Positions 33,872-42,880 of a stretch of DNA of 64,000 bases are shown here, one piece after another. Each line of letters begins with the position of its first letter. Within the stretch, counting starts at the first letter, position 1. The notes beneath the pieces were generated by a model. The model was given only the letters and a program-made list of their open reading frames with translations, ran no database searches and was not told where the DNA came from. This DNA is from DTCV01 sp964641155. Its GTDB lineage: Archaea; Thermoproteota; Thermoprotei_A; Sulfolobales; NBVN01. Location of the stretch: positions 248,001 to 312,000 of the forward strand of contig CAZXJO010000001.1 in NCBI GenBank assembly GCA_964641155.1, in the 5' to 3' direction. A program made the translations under genes and the position numbers.

Positions 33872-34775
33872 GACCTACTCCTTCCTCACATAGTTCTCTG
33901 TAAATGTCCCTAATTAACGTTCTCTCACTGCTGTCTAACATCACCTCCACGTCAATTCCCTCATCCCTCAAATCCTTAGGGTGCTTAATCCCATTACCGT
34001 TAACCACCAAATAATCATATCTAGTCAGCTCCCTCAGCTCATCACACTGCAGCGACCGTAGGTAATTCTTAAGCAGATCCTTAAAACCTAAAAACTCTTT
34101 CAAGGACTTCTCGCTGACCACGTTGCCGCATACCAAGCAATGCATGTCCTTAGTCAGTGAGTTGAATAAGCACTTCGGGCACGTAATGGGTAATGTCCGA
34201 GACCTTTGCTCCATCCAAGCAATCCTCCATAACATCCTGAGAAGTGGTAGTACATCCTCTCTGCCCAACCTAATCACCTCCCTGTAGAGCCTCGGCGCAA
34301 CACTTAGAATAGCCCTGTCCACGTTGCTGACCACGAAGTCAACGTGTTCAGGACTCAACTCCTCCCTAATGTTCAGCAGTGCTAGAGCCATGAGCGGGTA
34401 GATGTTATCTGAATACCTCCTAAACCTCTTAGCAATTGTTTGGACGTCCGGCCTCGAAGTCGGGGACCCGTAGAGCAACTCCACGGGATGCCTGAGTAAC
34501 TCCAAATATTCCTCCCTACTTAAGCCTAGGTAGTCCAGACCTAAGGAGTTCACTAACTCGTCAACGTTCTTCTCAAGCCAGGAATCTATGTCAACTTCTT
34601 TCTTGGCCTTACTCACACCTCTACTCCTAGCCCCCGCCGTCTCTTTAATCACCTCCTTACCCTCGCTAACCTCACCCCCGCCCTTCGCACCTTTATCTTT
34701 TCTCTTTTTAGTCACTTCAATCCCTGCGAAGACCGGGTGAGGATGTTTCAGCACAGTACGAGGAGTTTTGACCAC
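33858..34775 (-). CDS. Zinc-finger protein of unknown function
   Basis: 305 residues from GTG 34775. N-terminal ~70 residues are charged, Lys/Gly/Glu-rich linker-like sequence; a helical middle domain follows; a four-Cys zinc site CPKC...CLVC sits at about 200-220; the C-terminus is helical. Not recognised. Gene overlap with the thioredoxin-fold gene suggests a shared process. Confidence 0.7.
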   Translation of the reverse strand: MVKTPRTVLKHPHPVFAGIEVTKKRKDKGAKGGGEVSEGKEVIKETAGARSRGVSKAKKEVDIDSWLEKNVDELVNSLGLDYLGLSREEYLELLRHPVELLYGSPTSRPDVQTIAKRFRRYSDNIYPLMALALLNIREELSPEHVDFVVSNVDRAILSVAPRLYREVIRLGREDVLPLLRMLWRIAWMEQRSRTLPITCPKCLFNSLTKDMHCLVCGNVVSEKSLKEFLGFKDLLKNYLRSLQCDELRELTRYDYLVVNGNGIKHPKDLRDEGIDVEVMLDSSERTLIRDIYRELCEEGVGLEST

Positions 34776-34869
34776 GCCAATTTAGGAAGCAGTTGTAAAA
34801 CATGTTATCAGTAAACCGACCCATCATCATCTTACCATTGTTCAGGCCCGGTTTCAAACATCATCGACC

Positions 34870-36093
34870 TTAAAACATACTAACCTGTTCATTAATTATC
34901 ATTTCGGTAAGTCTGGTTATTTTATTTAACTCGCTCCTAACTATCTCCTCAACATCAGAACTAACTGCCCGGAAGTTGGCGCTATCATCAACTATTAGCT
35001 TAACCACCGCCACTAAGGGTTCACTGATAGGCTTACCGATCTGACTCAATATTTCCATGTAAACCTCCCTAACTTTGGGTACTTCCTTAATTACTTTATC
35101 GCATAGGTACTTGGCCAGGATGTTGTATAGTTTACCGACGTGACTTACTGGGTTCTTACCCGCGGTTGCTTCAAGACTCATAGGCCTCAGAGGCGTTATC
35201 AAGCCGTTGACCCTATTACCTCTGCCGGTAGCTCCATCATCTCCGTGCTCCGCCGAAGTTCCGGTCACTGAGAGGTATACAATTCCCTTCTCGGGGTTAT
35301 CAGCGGTATTGACATATACGTCCACATCATACCCTACCGCTACCTTAGCAGCTAGGTCTGCCACCCTATTAACTATTTCCTCCTTAACCGACAGGTAGTG
35401 ATCCAAGTCAGGTGTTAGACTCGATATGATGGCCGCAGCTATCGTTAACTTGATCTTATTGCCGACACGTAAACCCATGACCTTAACATCTTCCCCTACT
35501 TCCGGTAATGGCTTCTTCACGTCTCCGCTGTTCAAGTATCTCTCAACGTTATAGACTAATTTCTCAAGAGTTGAAAGTGGTGCGTAACTAACTCCGAAGC
35601 TGGTGTCGTTGGAGAGAGGTGTTGATTTAAGCCCCAGCTTATACGTTTGTGTTAAGTCTGCACTACCACTCCTGATTTTATAGTCCACCACAACATGCTT
35701 CTCAGGGTCTAAGAACCTGAAATTCCTCCTTACCCAGTCCTTAACAGCTTCAATAACTATAGTCCCCACAGGTACGTACTCCATAGAATTTCCATCACCT
35801 ATAACGACTTCAGTGCCCCTACCAGCAACGACTATGTAGATGGGGTGTAATACTTCGCCGCCTCCGAACTTAGGGGCTGATTGCCCACCCACTAAGAGTA
35901 CCTTATCTAAATTATGGTGAAGTATCACACCATACTTCTTGAGGTAGTACTTGGATAAAGCAACGCTTGAAGCTTCAGCCACGGCGTCAGCTATATAGTC
36001 CGGATGCCCTAAACCCTTCCTCTCAACCAATTCAACGTTTTGCTCCTCCACCGGCACGAATCTCAGTTCTTCAATCACTATGTTCGTCGACAT
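34870..36093 (-). CDS. metK: S-adenosylmethionine synthetase, archaeal type
   Basis: About 407 residues, the archaeal MAT family that is very diverged from bacterial MetK. Signatures: VERKGLGHPDYIADAVAEA, KVLLVGGQSAPKFGGG, the GDGNSMEY segment, DTSFGVSYAPLS and GTSAEHGDDGATGRGNRVNG. ATG 36093 is preceded by GGAGG with 4-base spacing; the open frame runs further upstream but without conservation. Makes SAM for methylases and for the AdoMetDC-family enzyme at 48 kb. Confidence 0.96.
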   Translation of the reverse strand: MSTNIVIEELRFVPVEEQNVELVERKGLGHPDYIADAVAEASSVALSKYYLKKYGVILHHNLDKVLLVGGQSAPKFGGGEVLHPIYIVVAGRGTEVVIGDGNSMEYVPVGTIVIEAVKDWVRRNFRFLDPEKHVVVDYKIRSGSADLTQTYKLGLKSTPLSNDTSFGVSYAPLSTLEKLVYNVERYLNSGDVKKPLPEVGEDVKVMGLRVGNKIKLTIAAAIISSLTPDLDHYLSVKEEIVNRVADLAAKVAVGYDVDVYVNTADNPEKGIVYLSVTGTSAEHGDDGATGRGNRVNGLITPLRPMSLEATAGKNPVSHVGKLYNILAKYLCDKVIKEVPKVREVYMEILSQIGKPISEPLVAVVKLIVDDSANFRAVSSDVEEIVRSELNKITRLTEMIINEQVSMF

Positions 36094-36220
36094 ATTCCCT
36101 CCCTGTAGATTGGTCGTGTGTGCCATTATTAATTTTAATAAACAACTAACGTCAAGAATATTACTATCAGTAATATAATTGATGCCTGCAAACATCTCAG
36201 CAGACGCAATGTAGGTATTG

Positions 36221-36499
36221 CTACTCGGATCCGTAATCAATTGCTATGTACAGTATCTGGCTACCCCTTATGAAGACAGTGCCATATTTGGCTATGGGGG
36301 ATTTCCCACCATCAGAGTACTCCATGCACTCGTTAAGGACAACATTCATCGTCAAATCAACCATAACTAGTTTGCCGATGTATTCGTAGCCATCTTTGAC
36401 CTTAACCAGTACGTTCTTATTTATAGCGGTCTTCAAGGTCCTAAACGGGTTATCGACTTTAGTGACCCCCATTAACCTGCTACCCTCAAAGAATAGCAT
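36221..36499 (-). CDS. Sm-like archaeal protein (SmAP)
   Basis: 92 residues from ATG 36499, or 83 from ATG 36472 (MGVTKVDNPF), which I favour from typical Sm N-termini. Sm1 motif LKTAINKNVLVKVKDGYEYIGKL, then the core VDLTMNVVLNE and Sm2 FIRGSQILYIAI. Forms heptameric RNA-binding rings. A TATA-like element (36508-36518, minus strand) is nearby. Confidence 0.92.
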   Translation of the reverse strand: MLFFEGSRLMGVTKVDNPFRTLKTAINKNVLVKVKDGYEYIGKLVMVDLTMNVVLNECMEYSDGGKSPIAKYGTVFIRGSQILYIAIDYGSE

Positions 36500-36668
36500 C
36501 TCGCGTTTTTAAATTTATAAGTTTCTCCGCAGGTAGTCCTCCGTGCGAACGTCATTAGACTCACCCCCTCGCTGTCGAATTGTTTGAACGGTAGCGGATA
36601 ATTGTAACAAGATTATTAACCGCAATTGCGTAGGTTCAGTCGGGTTTGACTTACAGGGGTAATTCGGG

Positions 36669-38690
36669 TTGAGTGACAGATGTGACGTGATAGTGGGGTT
36701 AGACGTTGTTACATCTGGCGCGAAATTAAGTGACTACTCATATGCCCTGGCAGTGTTAAGGAATGATGAACTCACGACTTATGAGTGCGTGAGTTTGAGC
36801 AGGCTTATAAGGCTTTTATGGGAACTCAGACCTAAATGGATAGCTTTAGATAACATCATGGAACTAGGTGGGAGTAAGAGGAACCTCATCAGGATCCTCC
36901 GCCTACTACCCCCCGAGAGCAAGGTAGTCCAAGTAACTTTAAACAACAACGAGTTAGTAGATTTACGCAAGCTAGCTCTTAAAACTGGCCTACAACTCGA
37001 GCAGGGTAAGTTACCGCCCCAGAAAACGGCCGAGGTCTTAGCAATACTCTCCACTAAGGGCTACGGTACGGTGTTGAAGCTGTTTGAGGATAAGGTTAGG
37101 GTCGTTATAAGCAGGGGGAAAGTTCCAGGGCCAGGGGGTTCTAGCTCCGATAGGTTTAAGAGGGGCTTGAGGGCTTCGGTATTAAGCGCTACTAAGAAGT
37201 TTAAGGAGGAGCTGGATAAGAGGGGTTTGGACTACGACCTAACTTTCAGGAAGAGTGAGGGAGGTATTGACCGAGCGTTATTCACGGTGTACTCGCCGTG
37301 GCATGAACTCAGCGAAGTAGTTAAGTCTGTGAAGGGTTATGACGTCAGCATAAAGGTTAAGCCGGTGATTAGGAAGAAGTTCATAGACTTAATGTTCAAC
37401 GATGCCCGTGGTGATAGGTTCCTCATAGTAGGGGTGGATCCGGGTATTGAGACGGGGCTAGCGATAATTGACTTAGATCTCAGACCCCTAGTTCTTACCA
37501 GTGGTAAGAACTTAGATAGGGAGAAAATAATTCAGATAGTCCTTAAGCATGGTACGCCCGTCCTAGTCGCCACTGATAAAAACCCCCCTCCCGAGATGGT
37601 TGAGAAGCTCGCAGCCAACTTAAACGCCATGTTGTACTATCCGCCAAGGAGTCTTAGCAGTAGTGAGAAGGATGCGTTGGTTTACGATTACCTGGCGATG
37701 TACGGGATAAGCACGAGAACAACACATGAAAGGGATTCCTTAGCTTCATGTATAAAGGCGTATAAGGAGTTCGAGGATAAGATCAGGCAACTCACCTCAA
37801 AGCTTAATGAGATAGGGTTACCGGTCCCGAAGTTGCAGAAGTATAAAGCCGAGATAATTAAGGGTAGGAGCATTGCGGACGTGATCGAGGACGTAATAAG
37901 TACTTACATCAGCAAGGAGAGTACCTATAGCAGGGATAGCCTAGTGCGTGTCATTAAGTTGTTGGCTAATGAGGAGATCGATAGGAAGGATAGGGAACTT
38001 CTAAGTCAGATTGAGAGGGTATCTAAGGAACGTGACATGCTTAAGGGGCGGATTAAGGAATTAGAGAAGAGGCTTTCTGAGTTGGAGACGGAGTTGACCT
38101 TGAGGGCCGTGGAGTTTGACGCTGAAGTAGCTAGGGACAGGGAGGTCTCGGAGTTGAAGCACAGGTTGAGGAAACTCAACGACCATGTAGGTAAATTGGA
38201 GGGGCAGTTGTTAGATGCTACTAAGCTCCTAGACCGCTATAGGAACTTATTTAACTCTCTATTCACCGGTAATTACGTATTGGTCAGGCGTCTCCGCACG
38301 CTTACGGCGGATGAGCTGACTAGATCGACTCAGGAATTAGGTGCGTTACGTGAGGATGAGGTAGTGTTCGTGGATGAGCTACGTGATGTCGGGGAAGTTG
38401 TCGTTAAGACTGCCAAGAATTTGAGGTTGAAGTTTGTGATTCATAAATCCGTGGAAATACCTCCACGCATTATGGAAATGTATGAGTTAGTTGTTCATCA
38501 ATGTGACGGATTCGTGGAGGTAAACGATGCGTTAGTGTTAGTTCCCGCATCAACTGTGACGGAGTTACGGAGGATTGAGGAGGAGATGCGTAGGAAAAGT
38601 AGGGGTAAACTCGAGGTAGATTATGAGAAGCTCCTAAACATAGTGAGGGAGTATAGGAGCGGTAGGTCTGTTAAAGTGGCCGAGAGTTAA
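36669..38690 (+). CDS. DUF460 protein: RNase H-like fold with long coiled coil
   Basis: 673 residues, a large protein conserved in archaea. Two RNase H-like parts: residues 1-140 (VIVGLDVVTSG) and about 255-360 (FLIVGVDPGIETGLAIIDLD). Both have an Asp at the first-strand position of RNase H-fold nucleases. A coiled coil follows around 435-520 (repeated Glu/Lys/Leu heptads), then an alpha/beta C-terminal domain. Activity not established; a nucleic-acid role is inference from the fold. Start TTG 36669. Confidence 0.87.
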   Translation: MSDRCDVIVGLDVVTSGAKLSDYSYALAVLRNDELTTYECVSLSRLIRLLWELRPKWIALDNIMELGGSKRNLIRILRLLPPESKVVQVTLNNNELVDLRKLALKTGLQLEQGKLPPQKTAEVLAILSTKGYGTVLKLFEDKVRVVISRGKVPGPGGSSSDRFKRGLRASVLSATKKFKEELDKRGLDYDLTFRKSEGGIDRALFTVYSPWHELSEVVKSVKGYDVSIKVKPVIRKKFIDLMFNDARGDRFLIVGVDPGIETGLAIIDLDLRPLVLTSGKNLDREKIIQIVLKHGTPVLVATDKNPPPEMVEKLAANLNAMLYYPPRSLSSSEKDALVYDYLAMYGISTRTTHERDSLASCIKAYKEFEDKIRQLTSKLNEIGLPVPKLQKYKAEIIKGRSIADVIEDVISTYISKESTYSRDSLVRVIKLLANEEIDRKDRELLSQIERVSKERDMLKGRIKELEKRLSELETELTLRAVEFDAEVARDREVSELKHRLRKLNDHVGKLEGQLLDATKLLDRYRNLFNSLFTGNYVLVRRLRTLTADELTRSTQELGALREDEVVFVDELRDVGEVVVKTAKNLRLKFVIHKSVEIPPRIMEMYELVVHQCDGFVEVNDALVLVPASTVTELRRIEEEMRRKSRGKLEVDYEKLLNIVREYRSGRSVKVAES

Positions 38691-38763
38691 ACCTACCGAA
38701 ATCAAGTAGTTTGATATTGATTTAGACGTGCCTGAAGTGGTTAGAATCTGAGGCGGCAACCGC

Positions 38764-39210
38764 TTAAGAAAGCAACCTACGTGCGATGAGGGAGAGGTAA
38801 CCTACTGCAGGGATCTTGAGTGGTAGGCCGTTTATCTCTAAGACTTTGCCCACAACCCTATGAGTCGGCACACCAACCAATTCAAATTCCTGATAATCAG
38901 GTAACGCGTTGTTATCCCCCTTAGTTACGTAGTACAGTTGGTTGCTCACATTAAGTATTTCGATGACTCTGTGAATTACAAACCCGCCTCCTAATTTCTT
39001 CCTGTATATGATCACATCACCTACCCTGATATCGGTGGTCTTCACTATTATTACTAAGTCACCTGTCTGAAACAGCGGTTCCATGCTGGGACCTTCCACG
39101 GTCCCTAAGACAATGACTCCGAAGATGTTAAGCAGTATGACTATCAATAACAACAATGCTATGATGTCGCCCAATATCATCAGCACTTTATACCTCATCC
39201 ACCTAGTCAC
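38764..39210 (-). CDS. Signal peptidase I, archaeal/ER type
   Basis: 148-residue membrane protease that removes Sec signal peptides. One N-terminal transmembrane helix (about 10-35), the catalytic Ser42 in GPSMEP, His80 in GFVIHRVIEI (His replaces the bacterial Lys), and a KGDNN segment with the conserved Asp. Stop at 38764, start overlapping the zinc-ribbon gene upstream by 4 bases. Confidence 0.94.
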   Translation of the reverse strand: MTRWMRYKVLMILGDIIALLLLIVILLNIFGVIVLGTVEGPSMEPLFQTGDLVIIVKTTDIRVGDVIIYRKKLGGGFVIHRVIEILNVSNQLYYVTKGDNNALPDYQEFELVGVPTHRVVGKVLEINGLPLKIPAVGYLSLIARRLLS

Positions 39211-39521
39211 TCTTCCAGATCGAGGTCACTCAAATCCACTTCTATTACCTGGCCCGCCCGTTTTTCCTTCCCCGACTTACCACCCTTTAAAACCTTCTTA
39301 GAAGTCCCTCCTCCGGCCTCAACTTCAACCTCGTCCCCGCCTGTCTTAATCTTACTTATAACACCCCTCCACCTATAGCCGCAATTACCACAGTTAAACG
39401 AGCCCATAACAGTTATTGTTATCCTGCCCTCTGAATCTGGTAGAGGCGATATTAGCTGCCAACTCTTTTCCGGCTTAACCTCTGAGTTACACTTGGGGCA
39501 TTTAACCATTAAGTTCCCCAC
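39207..39521 (-). CDS. Zinc-ribbon protein of unknown function
   Basis: 104 residues (GTG 39521; ATG 39509 is equally possible). A four-Cys ribbon CPKC at residues 8-11 and CGNC near 44-47 frames a beta sheet, resembling small transcription-factor ribbons, followed by a Lys/Gly linker and an acidic C-terminus (DLSDLDLEE). Coupled to the signal peptidase gene. Specific partner unknown. Confidence 0.78.
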   Translation of the reverse strand: MGNLMVKCPKCNSEVKPEKSWQLISPLPDSEGRITITVMGSFNCGNCGYRWRGVISKIKTGGDEVEVEAGGGTSKKVLKGGKSGKEKRAGQVIEVDLSDLDLEE

Positions 39522-39585
39522 TATCTTCAGTAATTACGAATATAAGGTTAATTAAACCTTAATGAGTTGTCCACACCGTTACCGG

Positions 39586-40134
39586 CTAAGTTACCTTAAA
39601 GCTTGACCTCATTAAGACTGTTCCCGAGTTAGCATTGATTAACGATAATTCAAACTCCTCAGTATTGATGAATGCTAATGTGGGTGCCTCAGTTAAGTAC
39701 CCTGAAAGAGCGCCTGGATTTAGTAGGACGGAATTCCCAACCCTTTCAATCTTAGGGGTGTGGGTGTGTCCAAACATTATTAAGTCGTAGTGTTGGCTTA
39801 ACGCTAGGGAGTGGGCAAACCTCTCCGTCAGCTCTCTAGATCCATAACCATGCATCATAAGAACTCTTAGGCCGTCAATATTAACCTCTGTAGGGGGCTC
39901 GTGAATCTCACCCGATGCTCCCAAAACCTTGAGCATCAGTACTTTATCCCCGTCGTTATTCCCGAAGATACCTAAGAACCTTACGTTGGTGGTTAACAGC
40001 TTCCTCAAAGTGAATGGGGAGACATAATCACCTAAATGAACCATCAGTTCCGCATCCAGTTTAGATAAGTACGTACTCAGCTTATCTACGGCTGAGAGGT
40101 TATCGTGGGTATCTGAGATAATCACGATCCTCAA
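39586..40134 (-). CDS. YfcE/MJ0936-type metallophosphoesterase
   Basis: 182 residues. Metal-binding motifs in order: VIISDTHDN, HLGDYV, GIFGNNDG, LMMHGYGS and MFGHTHTP. Typical size for the small phosphodiesterases that hydrolyse bis-p-nitrophenyl phosphate in vitro; natural substrate unknown. ATG 40134. Confidence 0.93.
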   Translation of the reverse strand: MRIVIISDTHDNLSAVDKLSTYLSKLDAELMVHLGDYVSPFTLRKLLTTNVRFLGIFGNNDGDKVLMLKVLGASGEIHEPPTEVNIDGLRVLMMHGYGSRELTERFAHSLALSQHYDLIMFGHTHTPKIERVGNSVLLNPGALSGYLTEAPTLAFINTEEFELSLINANSGTVLMRSSFKVT

Positions 40135-40222
40135 CTTAGGACCCCTTAAGGAAATGAACTTAATAATAAAAAAATGGTTTTGTTTTACATACTTGGGCCG
40201 GAGTCCTGGCCGTCTAAGGTGT

Positions 40223-40405
40223 TTAAGCTGGGTAGTCGTCCGGAACCTTAGCTCTGAAGTACTTACCTGATTCAGGGCTCTTAAAGAGACCTATCTTAAC
40301 CCCTTTCCTGCCTTTAGGCGCTAAAGTCCACACTTTCTCCGGAGCTAGCTGGACCTCTTTACCTGTTGTCGGGTCCTTAACTTTTACAGGTGCTTTCTTG
40401 GACAT
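40223..40405 (-). CDS. cren7: Chromatin protein Cren7
   Basis: 60-residue DNA-bending protein specific to Thermoproteota. MSKKAPVKVKDPTTGKE, then EKVWTLAPKGRKGVKIGLFK and GKYFRAKVPDDYP match the Cren7 beta-barrel throughout. ATG 40405 is the family start; an upstream in-frame ATG (40438) would add non-conserved residues. Promoter overlaps a long inverted repeat (40441-40466). Confidence 0.96.
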   Translation of the reverse strand: MSKKAPVKVKDPTTGKEVQLAPEKVWTLAPKGRKGVKIGLFKSPESGKYFRAKVPDDYPA

Positions 40406-40440
40406 GGCTATATCACCATGATAGTAATGGTTAATCATTG

Positions 40441-40466
40441 TTTAAAGGTTATGTAAGACCTTTAAA
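40441..40466. promoter_or_regulatory. Perfect inverted repeat over the cren7 promoter
   Basis: TTTAAAGGT (40441-40449) and ACCTTTAAA (40458-40466) form a 9-base perfect inverted repeat with an 8-base spacer. The arm nearer the gene lies where the cren7 TATA box is expected (35-45 bases before ATG 40405), so a protein bound here would block the promoter. Confidence 0.55.
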
Positions 40467-40929
40467 GTACAATAATTATTATAAATAAAAAATTCCTTAA
40501 AAAATTTGAAGGATTACTTTAATAATGAATTCATGAACAACGCCAATTATCGACTAAACATGATCAGGGTTTTTAATTACATAATTAAAACATTAAAGAG
40601 TGTTAATCTGAAGTACTACACGATGTCATAAGAGTGCCATGAACTTAGCTCGAGAAGTGGCTGGAGGTGTAGTGTGGTCATTCAGAACCCAGTCACCAAT
40701 CACCGTTCATAGCTTTTAACCGTCATCATCTCCTTAATTGTTTGCAGGTCGATTTAAAACTGTTGTAGTCATCACGTAAAGTTCTTCAGACAAATGCCTT
40801 AACATCATTTACTCAGTTCCGGAGGTACTCATCACTCCATTCACGTATAGCATCGCTAAGCAGCTTTAATTTTCATTAGGTCTCCATCGCAAAACATTAG
40901 TCGCTGTGGCTCAACTACCGGGCGAGGCG
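40467..40929. other. Intergenic region between cren7 and NOG1 genes
   Basis: AT-rich first part (40467-40600); no ORF that looks coding. One candidate C/D box RNA on the minus strand (40682-40731) is listed separately. The rest shows nothing I can assign. Confidence 0.5.
40682..40731 (-). ncRNA. Candidate C/D box guide RNA
   Basis: On the minus strand a C box ATGATGA (40729-40723) is followed about 12 bases later by a D'-like ATGA, a C'-like TGATTG and a final D box CTGA (40685-40682). C-to-D length is about 48 bases, normal for archaeal C/D sRNAs. The internal boxes are imperfect and the rRNA target was not determined. Confidence 0.3.
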
Positions 40930-41958
40930 CTACGGATTACCGCTTTTAAGGACTTTACGTATACGTTTTAAGGCCTCCTCAACTACCTCCTGTAATCCCA
41001 CTCCATGTAAAGCGCTTATGCAGTATACCGGTATTTCGCTGAAGTTTTTGTGGACTAACTCTTTTACGGCTTCAATCTTATGAGGTGCGGCGCTGTCCAC
41101 CTTGTTTATTAGAACTACGATTTTATCGCTTCCGAACTCCTCCACTATGTTTGAGAGTAATTTGAGTTGGCTTCGTAACGTGTAGTAAGTTTCTAAGGGA
41201 TCTATTAAGAAGAAAACTAGGTCTGCTAAGTACTTTATGGCCACGTAGGCCTTCCGCTCAATGGCGTTCAACTCATGCAGTGGCCTGTCCAGTATTCCTG
41301 GTGTGTCAACGATTTGGAGCTTAACTCCCTCAACCGTCGCATGCCCGAGAACAACCTCCTTGGTCGTGAAGGGGAATTGGGATACTTTGGGCTTCGCCGT
41401 TGAAACCTTGCCGACGAAGGTCGACTTACCTGTTTGAGGCATGCCTGCAACAACAACTGTTGGGAGGTCCTCAAAGCACGGCATCTTTGAGAGGAGGGTT
41501 ACTGCGTCCCTCACCTTACCTAACTCATCATCAGACCTCCTAATTATCGACAACACCCTACCAACATACTCTCTGAAAAACTTCTTAGCCTCCCTAACGT
41601 CTAAGGATGACCTCACTTTAGTCCTATAGATGCTGGTCAGTCTATCGATCGTTCTCAGCTTCTTACGTAAGCCGTTAACGAGCTCAACGTAGTTCTCGAT
41701 ACCGGCTATCTTAATCGCTTCTAGGTAGAACCCATCTATTCTATATTTAGAGAGGTTTTCAAAGTTTGTTAGGAAGGCCCTCCTCAAGTAGCCATATACC
41801 CTGTCTATCTTAACCGTGTAAATGTATGAATGTCTCTTCCTCACACCCTTAGGTATCCCCACACTTAACGAACATGCCCTAAGGATATGCTCCCTAGCCT
41901 CATCGAAGGTGGGTATGTGCACGTGCCTTACTTTCTCTGGAATACATTCCTCCTCCAA
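40930..41958 (-). CDS. NOG1-family GTPase (ribosome biogenesis)
   Basis: 342 residues from TTG 41958, or 330 from GTG 41922, which would avoid overlapping the gene upstream. An N-terminal helical domain of about 165 residues precedes the Obg-type GTPase: G1 GMPQTGKS (172-179), G3 DTPGILD, G4 NKVD, G5 SALHG. Nog1 proteins act in large-subunit assembly. Preceded on the same strand by a UPF0248 gene. Confidence 0.9.
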   Translation of the reverse strand: MEEECIPEKVRHVHIPTFDEAREHILRACSLSVGIPKGVRKRHSYIYTVKIDRVYGYLRRAFLTNFENLSKYRIDGFYLEAIKIAGIENYVELVNGLRKKLRTIDRLTSIYRTKVRSSLDVREAKKFFREYVGRVLSIIRRSDDELGKVRDAVTLLSKMPCFEDLPTVVVAGMPQTGKSTFVGKVSTAKPKVSQFPFTTKEVVLGHATVEGVKLQIVDTPGILDRPLHELNAIERKAYVAIKYLADLVFFLIDPLETYYTLRSQLKLLSNIVEEFGSDKIVVLINKVDSAAPHKIEAVKELVHKNFSEIPVYCISALHGVGLQEVVEEALKRIRKVLKSGNP

Positions 41959-42182
41959 ACAACTTCACCGTCTCTTAAGATGGCCACAACTCTGTGAAGA
42001 GGTATTACGGTATCCCCGATGACCAACCTATCACTTAGTATTTTCACATCATCACTCAAGCTGTACTCCTTCAAACCGTTAATGCTTAACCTATCAATAA
42101 CTAATACCGAGTACTTCCGCCGTTCAGACGCATCTGTCCAGTAAGCTCTATTCAATTCGTTCCTGATGGTGTTAACCCTCAC
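41928..42182 (-). CDS. UPF0248/DUF504 family protein
   Basis: 84 residues. NRAYWTDASERRKYSVLVIDR at the start and VIGDTVIPLHRVVAILRDGEVVWRR at the end match the UPF0248 pattern (a beta sheet with invariant IPxHRV and VxWRR). Function not established; the domain is fused to RNA-processing enzymes in some eukaryotes. ATG 42182. Confidence 0.88.
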   Translation of the reverse strand: MRVNTIRNELNRAYWTDASERRKYSVLVIDRLSINGLKEYSLSDDVKILSDRLVIGDTVIPLHRVVAILRDGEVVWRRNVFQRK

Positions 42183-42254
42183 CCTCTATCTCCTAACTCA
42201 ACTATTTGTTAAACCTTATATTCCTGAAAAACATAATCAATCGGTTGATGTTGT

Positions 42255-42860
42255 ATGGCATACAGGGAGATAGGGACTGGTGCCACAGCAGTTGGTATCA
42301 AGACCAACGAGGGTGTCGTTCTGGCAGCTGAGAAAAGGGTCGTGTACGGTGGCTACGTATTGAGCAGGGTGGGTAAGAAGGTATTCCTCATTAAGGGTAG
42401 GTTCGGCCTAGCATGTGCGGGTTTGTTCGCAGACATTCAAACCATAAGTAGGTTAATGAACGTTGAGATACACAGGTATGAATTGGAGACTTCAAGAACC
42501 ATGAACGTTAGGACGGCGGCTAAATTACTCTCAATCATACTCTACCAGTACAAGTACATGCCTTTTCTCTCCGAAGTCATATTCGGCGGCATTGATGAGG
42601 GAGGTCCTCACATCTTCGTCATGGATCCTCTAGGCTCACTAATTGAGGACGACTACGCATCTGTAGGCACCGGCGCGCCAGTAGCTATAGGCGTCATAGA
42701 AAGCGAGTACAGGAAGGACCTGACCCTCGAGGCTGCTGAGAACTTAGCTGTTAAGGCGGTTAGATCCGCTATTTCCAGGGATGCGGTATCGGGTGATGGT
42801 GTGGACGTGGCGGTTATAAGTAGGAGCGGGTCTTATGAGAGATTCTATCAGGTGGCTTAA
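42255..42860 (+). CDS. psmB: Proteasome beta subunit, probably non-catalytic
   Basis: 201 residues. Beta-type core: GATAVGIKTNEGVVLAAEKR, then GLACAGLFADIQ and GGIDEGGPHIFVMD, and SGDGVDVAVIS at the end. Aligned on V-G-I, the nucleophilic Thr1 position is Ala10, while the Glu17 and Lys33 equivalents (Glu26, Lys42) are kept. The protein would therefore be a structural or allosteric beta subunit beside a catalytic paralogue elsewhere. ATG 42255. Confidence 0.9.
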   Translation: MAYREIGTGATAVGIKTNEGVVLAAEKRVVYGGYVLSRVGKKVFLIKGRFGLACAGLFADIQTISRLMNVEIHRYELETSRTMNVRTAAKLLSIILYQYKYMPFLSEVIFGGIDEGGPHIFVMDPLGSLIEDDYASVGTGAPVAIGVIESEYRKDLTLEAAENLAVKAVRSAISRDAVSGDGVDVAVISRSGSYERFYQVA

Positions 42861-42880
42861 TCACGGTAAAATACTTTGAC

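Noticed and set aside
38700..38760. Two CTGA boxes after the DUF460 gene, considered as a C/D RNA
   Set aside because: No acceptable C box; spacing unsuited.
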